Below, in pieces: positions 1 to 5,104 of a DNA stretch of 8,273 nucleotides. The position numbers and the translations under genes were made by a program. The notes under the pieces are model-generated. The model saw only the letters and a program-made list of their open reading frames with translations. It did no database searches and was not told where the DNA came from. Source of the DNA: Candidatus Dormiibacterota bacterium (GTDB lineage: Bacteria; Chloroflexota; Dormibacteria; Aeolococcales; Aeolococcaceae); NCBI GenBank assembly GCA_955651875.1, contig CATPAP010000261.1, forward strand, positions 1 through 8,273. Direction: 5' to 3'. Positions within the stretch are counted from its first letter, which is position 1. Every line of letters begins with the position of its first letter.

Positions 1-1
1 C

Positions 2-175
2 CGGGCGTTGGAACACACCTGCGCGGCTGGCTTGCTCAACGCCAGCCCCAACCTGCCGACGCCGCCGGCGCTGCCGACGTGCGACGTACACCCCAGCCAG
101 TCGGGCCAGCAGCTCCTCGCTCAGACGGTCGAGGCCGCGTACCGCGCGGCGACCAGCGGCGGACGCGGCGACTGA
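2..175 (+). CDS. SGNH/GDSL-type hydrolase, C-terminal fragment
   Basis: Only the last 57 codons are in the window; the gene starts upstream. The frame is open from base 2 to a TGA at 173-175. The tail carries CDVHPSQSG (fragment residues 27-35), the block V signature of SGNH/GDSL esterases, in which the Asp (D28) and His (H30) complete the catalytic triad with a Ser that would lie upstream of the window. The following helix (QQLLAQTVEAAYRAA) is the usual last helix of the fold, and the protein ends in a short Gly/Arg-rich tail. Many actinobacterial members are secreted lipases or esterases with disulfides; C7 and C27 here could form one, which is inference. Family assignment rests on one short motif plus the C-terminal placement, so substrate and localisation are unknown. 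A short inverted repeat (TGACC/GGTCA, 187-202) lies 12 bases after the stop and may help termination. Confidence 0.7.
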   Translation, partial: RALEHTCAAGLLNASPNLPTPPALPTCDVHPSQSGQQLLAQTVEAAYRAATSGGRGD

Positions 176-255
176 GCACCCCCGCATGACCGAGTCGGGT
201 CAGGTCCTCCGGCCCCTCCTGGACGACGTGCTCGCTGCCATGGAGGGGTCCGAGG

Positions 256-396
256 GTCAAGGGGCTGCGTCACCTCCACCCCGGCGCCAACGACGTCGCG
301 CATCGAGAGCACCCAGGCGGTCCGGTCGCCGTCCACGACGAGGCGGTGGCGGAACTCGCTCCTGACCATCTGCGCCGCGGTGTCGAGATCGCGGTC
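256..396 (-). pseudogene. CBS-domain relic
   Basis: Read on the minus strand from base 396, 47 codons look like the second half of a CBS domain. The stretch begins DRDLDTAAQMVRSEFRHRLV, continues with VDGDRTAWVLSMRDVVGAG, and ends near TQPLD. This matches the family pattern of a helix with 'aa.lM.....rhlpVvD.....GivS.rDll'. CBS domains bind adenine nucleotides and usually occur as pairs that regulate an attached enzyme or channel, or stand alone. No start codon, ribosome binding site or partner CBS domain is present in frame, and the sequence becomes compositionally random on both sides. A phrase resembling the end of a first CBS domain (LGLGIVTGRD) lies just upstream in a different frame, at about 429-458. 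It suggests a frameshift or internal deletion. I read this as a decayed gene, not a functional protein. Confidence 0.5.
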
Positions 397-399
397 GAG

Positions 400-767
400 C
401 CGGCCTGACGCGCGTCGAGGCCATGATCTCGCCCGGTGACGATCCCGAGGCCGAGCAGGTCTGTGTCGAAGTGTCGTGCACCAAGGTGCTCGGTCAAGCC
501 GACCCATTCCGCATTGGCGAACCGTCGCCCTCCGTCGAATCAAGTCCTCGGCTTGTTGACTGCGAGAAGCCGGTGACTGTCGCGGATGACCCCGGCGGGG
601 CGCTTGCTCATCCGCCAGTTGTCGGGAAAGCGCGTCACCGCGTCGCAGGCAGGCGCCGAGTAACTCAGATCCGGCGTGAACGTCTCGCGCGGCCGAACTC
701 GTTGACGAATGAGAAAGGACTTGACGACGCCAGCATCCAGCGCTCTTAGCCGTCGGTCGAGGTCCAC
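400..767 (-). pseudogene. unidentified ORF interrupted by in-frame TGA
   Basis: From a GTG at 767 one minus-strand frame reads as ordinary protein for 75 codons, including RFPDNWRMSKRPAGVIRDSH and then LLAVNKPRT. It meets a TGA at 540-542 and then continues in the same frame as FDGGRRFANAEWVGLTEHLG and ARHFDTDLLGLGIVTGRD. Composition and aromatic content on both sides of the stop look like protein, so a single nonsense mutation in a once continuous gene is the simplest reading. No ribosome binding site precedes the GTG, and a stop lies five codons upstream (780-782). The frame loses protein-like character near base 400, where the CBS-like stretch begins in another frame. I do not recognise the family. 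The plus-strand ORF covering 423-749 is its antisense shadow. Confidence 0.4.
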
Positions 768-1045
768 TGACCAGCCTGATCAGTGCAGTTGCGATGAGCC
801 AGGCGACTTGGGTGCTTGTCTCGGAGTGGAAGAGTCGCAACCAAACCCTCCAGACGATAATCGGCAACGTCGAGCGTGGCAACGTGCCTGATCAGACGGC
901 TCCCGGCCCGTCGTCAGTGCTCGGCTACGGGGCCGACACGCCTGGTACGACCGTGTCCACTCCGGTGCCCGGGGGCGGGTCGCGCCCCTCCTGTGTTCCT
1001 GCCGAACTACGGGGTCAGCGGGCCGACTGTGCGCGCCGGGGCCGC

Positions 1046-1057
1046 TAGCTATAGCTA
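1046..1057. repeat. 12-bp perfect AT-rich palindrome
   Basis: TAGCTATAGCTA is its own reverse complement and stands out in very GC-rich surroundings. It lies about 70 bases beyond the stop of the minus-strand peptidase gene. A protein-binding site or a relic of a mobile-element end are both possible. With no second copy in the window, the role is unknown. Confidence 0.45.
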
Positions 1058-1066
1058 AGTGTCCTT

Positions 1067-1081
1067 GGAGGATGGGCCTCC
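1067..1081 (-). terminator. weak hairpin after the eqolisin gene
   Basis: GGAGG-atggg-CCTCC forms a 5-bp GC stem with a 5-base loop, 46 bases past the stop of the minus-strand peptidase gene. There is no T-tract on the exit side, so it would be at best a weak or factor-assisted terminator. Position and GC-rich stem are the only support. Confidence 0.25.
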
Positions 1082-1127
1082 CCCACCCTCGCACCCGTAA
1101 CGCTCTGTCCTGGTCCGGGGACTGTGG

Positions 1128-1886
1128 TCAGCTGGCCGGAGGGCTCGGGGCAGTACTTCCGTAGGCGACTTTGAAGCCGTCCGCTTCGTGGTCCGGATTG
1201 GACGGGGTAGAGACCTGCGCGTTGCGCTGGATCATCACTCCGCCGCCGGCCGCGGCCAGGCTTGGTGAGGAGCCGTTGACGGTGCCGGGATCGAACGTTG
1301 CGGTGCCGTACTTGGCCAACGTGGCGAAGCGACCGCCGACCGACGGCGTCTCCTCGATCCACTCGGCCGAGGTCCCGGGGCCGAAGTACGACTGCGTGGT
1401 CGTGAAGGATGTGGTTCTGCTGTCGGCCAAGTAGATAGTCCAGCCGCTCGCACCCTTGCTGATCGAAACTGTAACCCGGTCTCCGGGTCTGACCGCCACG
1501 CTGGAGATCCGTGTCTCAGCCGCCGGGAGAATCTCCCACCAGGCGTAGTAGTGCGCTCTGCCGTTGTAAAAGTCCTGCTCGGTGCCGGCCTGGATCAGCT
1601 CGCTGTTGTTGAACCCGTCGATGCCGGTCCAGCTCGAGGAGTAGGTGGCTCCATGCTTGCTGCCGCTGACCGTCGGCACAACCCAAGTTCCGGTGATGCT
1701 CGTGAACGGGCGGCTCGTGATCGCGTACCCCGACCAGTTGCTCGAGGCCCAGCCGGCAGCGCGGAGGGTCGAGGCTTGGTGAGCGCGTGGGCTGTGTGTG
1801 ATGGCGACCGCCGAGCCACCCGCCGGCGCGACGAGCGTGAGGGGCGCGAGCAACCCGAGGAGAGCACCAAGCAGAACCCTGCGCAT
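1128..1886 (-). CDS. secreted G1 (eqolisin) glutamic peptidase
   Basis: This 252-residue protein belongs to peptidase family G1, acid endopeptidases that use a Gln/Glu catalytic dyad, best known from filamentous fungi (scytalidoglutamic peptidase, aspergilloglutamic peptidase). An N-terminal signal peptide is clear: Arg2-Arg3, then a Leu/Ala/Val-rich core, with likely cleavage near residues 24-28 (GGSAVA). The mature part begins with the family's NWSGY (50-54). WTGIDG (86-91) leads into ELIQAG, whose Gln99 matches the catalytic Gln of the family. AHYYAWWEILP (111-121) follows. SAEWIEETP (173-181) carries Glu175 at the position of the catalytic Glu. Length fits a mature enzyme of about 220 residues without the long fungal propeptide; only about 20 residues separate the signal peptide from the core. 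ATG 1886 is chosen because a TANNNT box lies six bases before it and the signal peptide starts there. No ribosome binding site is visible, consistent with a leaderless message. Extracellular protein degradation at low pH is inferred from the family. Confidence 0.9.
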   Translation of the reverse strand: MRRVLLGALLGLLAPLTLVAPAGGSAVAITHSPRAHQASTLRAAGWASSNWSGYAITSRPFTSITGTWVVPTVSGSKHGATYSSSWTGIDGFNNSELIQAGTEQDFYNGRAHYYAWWEILPAAETRISSVAVRPGDRVTVSISKGASGWTIYLADSRTTSFTTTQSYFGPGTSAEWIEETPSVGGRFATLAKYGTATFDPGTVNGSSPSLAAAGGGVMIQRNAQVSTPSNPDHEADGFKVAYGSTAPSPPAS

Positions 1887-1898
1887 CCGTCAATCGTA
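1887..1898 (-). promoter_or_regulatory. leaderless-type -10 box for eqolisin gene
   Basis: On the minus strand TACGAT is followed by six bases (TGACGG) and then the ATG. A TANNNT hexamer at this distance places the transcription start at or within a base of the ATG, the typical layout of actinobacterial leaderless transcripts. No convincing -35 box was found. The same geometry recurs before three other genes here. Confidence 0.5.
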
Positions 1899-2021
1899 CA
1901 GGGCCCGGCGGTGACCAGCATACGATTGCGAAGGAGCCTCTGACTCCAGTTACCGTCCCGTACGAGCCGCGTCGCCGTCGGCGGGGATACTTCTCGCATG
2001 GCCACGGCCAGAGGGTCTTCC

Positions 2022-2064
2022 CAGCCATTGGCTGATGGTGCAGTTCACCGCGCTGGCCCCAGCG
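2022..2064 (-). other. two short inverted repeats after repeat-protein gene
   Basis: CGCTG-gccc-CAGCG (2051-2064) is a 5-bp stem just past the stop of the minus-strand repeat-protein gene. CAGCCA-t-TGGCTG (2022-2034) is an interrupted palindrome 35 bases past it. Neither has a T-run. They may form weak terminators or, for the second, an operator-like site in the region leading to the eqolisin promoter. Confidence 0.25.
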
Positions 2065-2068
2065 GCTG

Positions 2069-3031
2069 TCACGGGGTGAAGATCACGCCATGAGCCGCTC
2101 CGGCGGAATCGGTCCAGTACCCGACCATGTCGCCGTCGTCGGCGATGAACTGGAACGACGTGCTGGCGGAGCCCGGCGCGTTGAAGGTCATGAACACGCC
2201 CTCGTCGAGCCGGTAGCCGTGCGTCACGCCGTGGCTGTCGAAGTACTGTCCGGCGACCGCCTCGCTGTTGTTGATCGCGATCCCCCACGTGCCCTGACCG
2301 GGCGCGTGGTTGGCGTGCGGATCCGCGAAGAAGCTGCCGAAGTGACCCGACCGGTATAGCACGCCGTGCCCACCGGTGCTGTTGAACACCGTGGCGACGA
2401 TGATGCCGAAGTCGTTGATGCCAACCAGCACCGTCCCCTGGCCTGGTCCGGGGCCGCCCGCGGGATGATCCAGGGTGGTGTAGTGCCCGTCGTCGAGGAT
2501 GAAGCCGTGGTAGGTGCCATCACTGCCGATGTAGGTCCCCACGATGGTGCCGCTGTCGTTGATGTTCTGGGGAAGCGTCCCCTGAAAAGCACCCGTTCCG
2601 GCGCTAGGATCGTCGAGCGTGCGGTAGGTGCCGTCACGGAGGATGAAGCCGTGGAAGTGGTTGCCACGGTCCAGGTAGTCACCGTCGACCGCGCCGCTGC
2701 GGGTGATGCCCAGCGGTGAGGTGCCCTGGAATTGGTCCTTCCCGGCGTTCGGGTCGTTGATCGGGCTGAAGGTGCCGTCCCGGTCGCGGAACCCGAAGTT
2801 GTGGTTGGTGCTGTCGACGTAGGAGCCAACCAGCACGCCGCGGTCACTGATGGCCTGGGCGAAGGTGCCCTGCCCGGCACCCGTCCCGGCGCCGGGCGCG
2901 TCGACGGTCCGGTACTGGCCGTCGGTGGTGGAGACCCGTGTGGCCGCGCTGACCTGCGCCGCCGAGCCCAGCATTGCTGCCGTCGCCCCCCACGCGAGTG
3001 TCTTCTCACCAGACAGCGGCGCCCGACCCAC
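2069..3031 (-). CDS. secreted 48-residue-repeat protein (HAF-repeat-like)
   Basis: The 320-residue product has a signal-peptide-like N-terminus: Lys10, a hydrophobic stretch at 11-29, and likely cleavage after VSA (27-29). The rest consists of six tandem units of about 48 residues. The consensus is roughly DGxYxTxDxPxAGTGxxQGT followed by xxxxINDSGxIVGxYxDSxGxxHGF. The QGT triplet recurs at residues 54, 102, 150, 198 and 246, a spacing of exactly 48. The sixth unit is shorter and lacks it. The pattern resembles extracellular 'HAF' repeat proteins (INDxGxIVGxY...HGF) of soil bacteria, whose role is unknown. A beta-propeller of six blades is a reasonable inference but is not shown. The GTG at 3031 is the first start after the upstream stop in this frame and preserves the whole signal peptide, but no good ribosome binding site precedes it. 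The nearest GGAGG is about 19 bases upstream. Translation may therefore be coupled to the DUF192 gene ending at 3035. An internal ATG at codon 20 would destroy the signal peptide. Confidence 0.75.
   Translation of the reverse strand: MGRAPLSGEKTLAWGATAAMLGSAAQVSAATRVSTTDGQYRTVDAPGAGTGAGQGTFAQAISDRGVLVGSYVDSTNHNFGFRDRDGTFSPINDPNAGKDQFQGTSPLGITRSGAVDGDYLDRGNHFHGFILRDGTYRTLDDPSAGTGAFQGTLPQNINDSGTIVGTYIGSDGTYHGFILDDGHYTTLDHPAGGPGPGQGTVLVGINDFGIIVATVFNSTGGHGVLYRSGHFGSFFADPHANHAPGQGTWGIAINNSEAVAGQYFDSHGVTHGYRLDEGVFMTFNAPGSASTSFQFIADDGDMVGYWTDSAGAAHGVIFTP
2081..2926 (-). repeat. six tandem 144-base (48-codon) protein repeats
   Basis: Units cover residues of about 36-81, 84-129, 132-177, 180-225, 227-273 and 276-317 of the secreted repeat protein. 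Five QGT triplets fall at exactly 48-codon intervals, while the residues between them have diverged. The array is therefore old, not a recent slippage product. The last unit is a few residues short and has STSFQF where QGT is expected. Confidence 0.8.
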
Positions 3032-3034
3032 CTG

Positions 3035-3403
3035 TCAGGTCTGCGTCGGCGCCTCCACCATCCGCACCACCGTGCCGGCGGTCACCCCTGACTGCACAGC
3101 AGTTCCCCCTGGTAGCTCGATTGCCGCCTTGGCCCCGCCGACGAAGCTGCTCGCCCGCCAGGGACGGATGGAATCGAGCACCCGCACCACGCGGCCATCG
3201 CCGTCGACAAACACCACGTCGAGCGGAAAGCGCATGAAGAACATGTGGATGGAATTGCACGGCCGGATCGCGAGGCCGTGGCCCGCGGGAAGCTCCTTGC
3301 GGAACATCAGGCCCATGAATCGCGAGAAGATGCCGTCGGCCAACGCGACGTGGTCGGCGACGACGGTGCCGCTCTCCGTCTCCAGCCGGTACACGGGCCT
3401 CAT
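3035..3403 (-). CDS. DUF192 (UPF0127) family protein
   Basis: This 122-residue protein carries the DUF192 signature throughout: FSRFMGLMFRKELP (26-39), then CNSIHMFFMRFPLDVVFVD (49-67), RVVRV (71-75) and AAIELPGGT (93-101). The domain is small, all-beta and of unknown biochemical function. Members are often exported, but no signal peptide is seen here. The frame is open upstream to 3532, but those 43 extra codons are Arg/Ser-rich and overlap the divergent gene. ATG 3403 gives normal family length and sits seven bases after a TANNNT box, so I choose it. The stop TGA (3035-3037) is followed in the same frame by CAG and the GTG of the repeat-protein gene, which suggests co-transcription and translational coupling. 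It is divergent from the oxidoreductase at 3469, with a 65-base shared promoter region. Confidence 0.85.
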   Translation of the reverse strand: MRPVYRLETESGTVVADHVALADGIFSRFMGLMFRKELPAGHGLAIRPCNSIHMFFMRFPLDVVFVDGDGRVVRVLDSIRPWRASSFVGGAKAAIELPGGTAVQSGVTAGTVVRMVEAPTQT

Positions 3404-3416
3404 CGACCCGATGGTA
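3404..3416 (-). promoter_or_regulatory. leaderless-type -10 box for DUF192 gene
   Basis: On the minus strand TACCAT (3411-3416) is followed by seven bases and then ATG at 3403. The spacing would start the transcript at the ATG. It supports the short DUF192 start over upstream alternatives. No clear -35 box. Confidence 0.45.
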
Positions 3417-3456
3417 CGGGCGGACGCCGGCAAGGCGAGACATCGGGCGGTGCTTG

Positions 3457-3468
3457 TAAGGTTGTTGC
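3457..3468 (+). promoter_or_regulatory. leaderless-type -10 box for DsbA-family gene
   Basis: TAAGGT (3457-3462), six bases (TGTTGC), then ATG at 3469. It matches TANNNT and the spacing of leaderless actinobacterial promoters. No ribosome binding site precedes the ATG. It is divergent from the DUF192 promoter, with the two -10 boxes about 40 bases apart. Confidence 0.45.
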
Positions 3469-4098
3469 ATGAGCAACCGGAGCGTCGAGCTGCTCGTCGA
3501 TCCTGCCTGTCCGTGGTGCTGGCTGACAGCACTCTGGCTCTTCGAAGCGGAGCGGGTCCGGCCGTTGACCATCACCACCAAGGTGTTTTCGCTCGCCGAG
3601 GTCAACCGCGGGAAGGACGACAAGCGCGACAGCCACAACGCCGGCGAGCGCGCCCTGCGTGTGCTCGTCGCGGCCCGCCGGGCCGGCGGCGAGAAGGCGA
3701 TCCGCGCCGTCTACCGCGAGGTCGGTGAGGCGCGCCACGAGCGTGACGAGCCGCTCGGCGAGATCGAGACGCTCAGAGCCGCGGTCACCGCCGCCGGCCT
3801 CGACGCCGGACTCGCCGACGAGGCGCTCGCCGACGAGAGCACGATGACCGAGGTGCTGGGCGAGCACGCCGCGGCGGTCGAGCGTGGGGCCTTCGGAGTG
3901 CCCACCCTCAGCGTGGACGCCAGCGCCGCGTTCTTCGGCCCGATCATCGACACCAGGATCACCGGCGAGGAGGCCGGCACCCTGTGGGACCTGGTCGCGC
4001 CGGTGCTCGCCCACCCCCGCGTGTTCGAGCTGAAGCGCACCCGAACCGGCCACGCCGACGTCGGCAGCTACCGCAAGCGCGAGCTCGCCGCCCGCTGA
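3469..4098 (+). CDS. DsbA-family, Rv2466c-like mycothiol-dependent reductase
   Basis: A 209-residue thioredoxin-fold protein with active site DPACPWCWLTALW (11-23), redox pair C14/C17 in a CPWC motif, an inserted helical domain (about 60-140) and the cis-proline loop GVPT (143-146). The block AFFGPIIDTRITGEEAGTLW (154-173) and the tail FELKRTRTG (186-194) closely match my recollection of Mycobacterium tuberculosis Rv2466c, a mycothiol-dependent nitroreductase of about the same length. That enzyme is cytosolic, uses mycothiol as electron donor and responds to oxidative stress. The same function is inferred here and depends on the host making mycothiol. There is no signal peptide, so it is not a periplasmic DsbA. 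The wider DsbA/FrnE/HCCA-isomerase group is the alternative label. A leaderless-type box fixes the start. The stop codon lies in the loop of a perfect 6-bp hairpin. Confidence 0.85.
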   Translation: MSNRSVELLVDPACPWCWLTALWLFEAERVRPLTITTKVFSLAEVNRGKDDKRDSHNAGERALRVLVAARRAGGEKAIRAVYREVGEARHERDEPLGEIETLRAAVTAAGLDAGLADEALADESTMTEVLGEHAAAVERGAFGVPTLSVDASAAFFGPIIDTRITGEEAGTLWDLVAPVLAHPRVFELKRTRTGHADVGSYRKRELAAR

Positions 4099-4104
4099 GC
4101 GGGC
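4090..4104 (+). terminator. hairpin with the stop codon in its loop
   Basis: GCCCGC-TGA-GCGGGC is a perfect 6-bp, all-GC stem with a 3-base loop that is exactly the stop codon of the oxidoreductase gene. A second small stem (CCCC-aaca-GGGG, 4115-4126) follows. There is no T-tract, so intrinsic termination is uncertain. The next gene has its own promoter, so some termination here would make sense. Confidence 0.35.
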
Positions 4105-4147
4105 AAGTCTCCTGCCCCAACAGGGGTTGGCGCGGCCCACGCGGGGG

Positions 4148-4159
4148 GATAATCGGTTC
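4148..4159 (+). promoter_or_regulatory. leaderless-type -10 box for CDF transporter gene
   Basis: GATAAT (4148-4153, one base from TATAAT), six bases (CGGTTC), then ATG at 4160. The box decides the start: an in-frame TTG at 4127 would add 11 residues but would put the -10 box inside the coding region. No ribosome binding site is visible. Confidence 0.5.
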
Positions 4160-5095
4160 ATGACCGTCGCCACGCCCTCGACGGCCCTGTCGCGAGTGAA
4201 GCTCGCCATCGCGGGCGTCGGCGTCATCGCGATGATGGAGATCGCCGGCGGCCTGGCCTCGGGATCGCTGGCGCTGCTCAGCGACGCGGGTCACCTCGTC
4301 ACCGATTCAGCGACGCTCGGGCTCACCTGGTACGCGGTGTCGCGCAGCCGCCGCCCGGCCGGCGCCCAGCACACCTTCGGTCACCACCGCGGTGGCATCG
4401 TCGTCGCAGCGCTGAACGGGACGGTGCTCGTGCTCATCGCTGCCGCCATCGCCGCCGGTGCCGTCACCCGCCTGCAGCATCCGACCGCGGTGGCGCCGGT
4501 GCCCGTCATCGTGATCGGCTCGCTGGCGCTGGCCGCCAATGCCGCCATCGCGCTTCTCCTCCGCGGCGCGGGAGGCGGCCTCGGAGTGAGCAGCGCGGCG
4601 CTGCACGTCATCGCCGATGCGCTCACTGATGCCGCCGTCGTCGTCGGCGCTGTCGCGCTCCTCGTCCTGGGCTGGACGCGCGCCGACGCCATCGTGTCGC
4701 TGCTCATCGCTGCTCTCGTCTTCGCCGGTGCACTGCGCCTGCTCCGCGAGGCGCTGCAGATCCTCAACGAGGGCACCCCGCGCGACCTCGACGCCGAACT
4801 GGTGCGCACCCGCATCGCCCAGCTGCCCGGGGTCGAGGGCGTGCACGACCTGCACATCTGGTCGCTCGACCGCGAGCACCGAGCCCTCTCCGCCCACGTC
4901 ACTGTTGCCGACCGTCCGCTCGTGGAGGTCACCGCCATGATCCGCTTGGTCGAGGTGCTCCTGTGCGACGAGTTCGGCATCGAGCACGCTACCGTCCAGC
5001 CCGAGTGTCCGTCGTGCTCAGAGGCGGCGCCGATCTACTGCGATCTCGAGGAGCACCACGAGCTGGTCCACCGCGGAGTCCAGCGGCCGGGCTGA
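4160..5095 (+). CDS. cation diffusion facilitator metal exporter (ZitB/CzcD type)
   Basis: A 311-residue inner-membrane transporter that exports divalent metal (zinc most likely, or Co/Cd/Mn) in exchange for protons. Six hydrophobic segments lie at roughly 14-34, 38-60, 79-101, 112-135, 147-171 and 176-195. Site A residues are in place: H45 and D49 in SDAGHLVTDS, and H149 and D153 in ALHVIADALTDA, the HxxxD pairs typical of zinc-transporting members. FGHHR (73-77) is the usual loop after helix 2. The cytoplasmic dimerisation domain runs from about 205 (GTPRDLDAELV) through VEGVHDLHIWSLD (225-237) to HATVQPE (276-282). Beyond it, the tail carries three cysteines (C283, C286, C294) and H299/H300/H304. 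This could be an extra metal-binding patch, which is inference. The start at 4160 is set by the -10 box. It converges on the sensor kinase gene with only five bases between the stops. Confidence 0.9.
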   Translation: MTVATPSTALSRVKLAIAGVGVIAMMEIAGGLASGSLALLSDAGHLVTDSATLGLTWYAVSRSRRPAGAQHTFGHHRGGIVVAALNGTVLVLIAAAIAAGAVTRLQHPTAVAPVPVIVIGSLALAANAAIALLLRGAGGGLGVSSAALHVIADALTDAAVVVGAVALLVLGWTRADAIVSLLIAALVFAGALRLLREALQILNEGTPRDLDAELVRTRIAQLPGVEGVHDLHIWSLDREHRALSAHVTVADRPLVEVTAMIRLVEVLLCDEFGIEHATVQPECPSCSEAAPIYCDLEEHHELVHRGVQRPG

Positions 5096-5104
5096 CCGGG
5101 TCAG
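5092..5104. terminator. inverted repeat holding both convergent stop codons
   Basis: CTGAC-cgg-GTCAG is a 5-bp stem with a 3-base loop. The TGA of the CDF gene (5093-5095) lies in one arm and the complement of the kinase stop (5101-5103) in the other. An outer CGGG/CCCG pair could lengthen it across a 3-base bulge. It may act as a weak terminator in both directions. There is no other room for one, since the coding regions are five bases apart. Confidence 0.3.

Larger units (their letters stand above)
768..1127. other. gene-free stretch, no recognisable gene
   Basis: I see no convincing coding frame here on either strand. Open frames exist but are Arg/Ser/Pro-rich, lack start signals and contain no motif. 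The 10-mer GCCTGATCAG, containing the palindrome CTGATCAG, occurs twice (774-783 and 886-895). An AT-rich perfect palindrome lies at 1046-1057, and a short hairpin lies downstream of the eqolisin gene at 1067-1081. With the relics at 256-767, this makes about 950 bases of non-functional or decayed sequence between the SGNH hydrolase and the peptidase. Confidence 0.55.

Noticed and set aside
423..749. 108-codon plus-strand ORF in the decayed region
   Set aside because: Antisense of the more protein-like minus-strand frame; no ribosome binding site or motif.
774..895. Direct repeat GCCTGATCAG (774-783 and 886-895) as mobile-element ends
   Set aside because: Only ten bases, self-palindromic core, and no transposase between the copies; chance is a sufficient explanation.
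2224..3009. Long minus-strand ORF over the repeat-protein gene
   Set aside because: Ser/Thr/Arg-rich shadow in another frame; the 48-residue period, signal peptide and family resemblance belong to the frame at 2069-3031.
3404..3532. 43-codon N-terminal extension of the DUF192 protein
   Set aside because: Low-complexity and overlaps the divergent oxidoreductase and its promoter; the ATG at 3403 gives family-typical length.
4127..4159. Upstream TTG start for the CDF transporter
   Set aside because: It would place the GATAAT box inside the gene and adds residues without homology.
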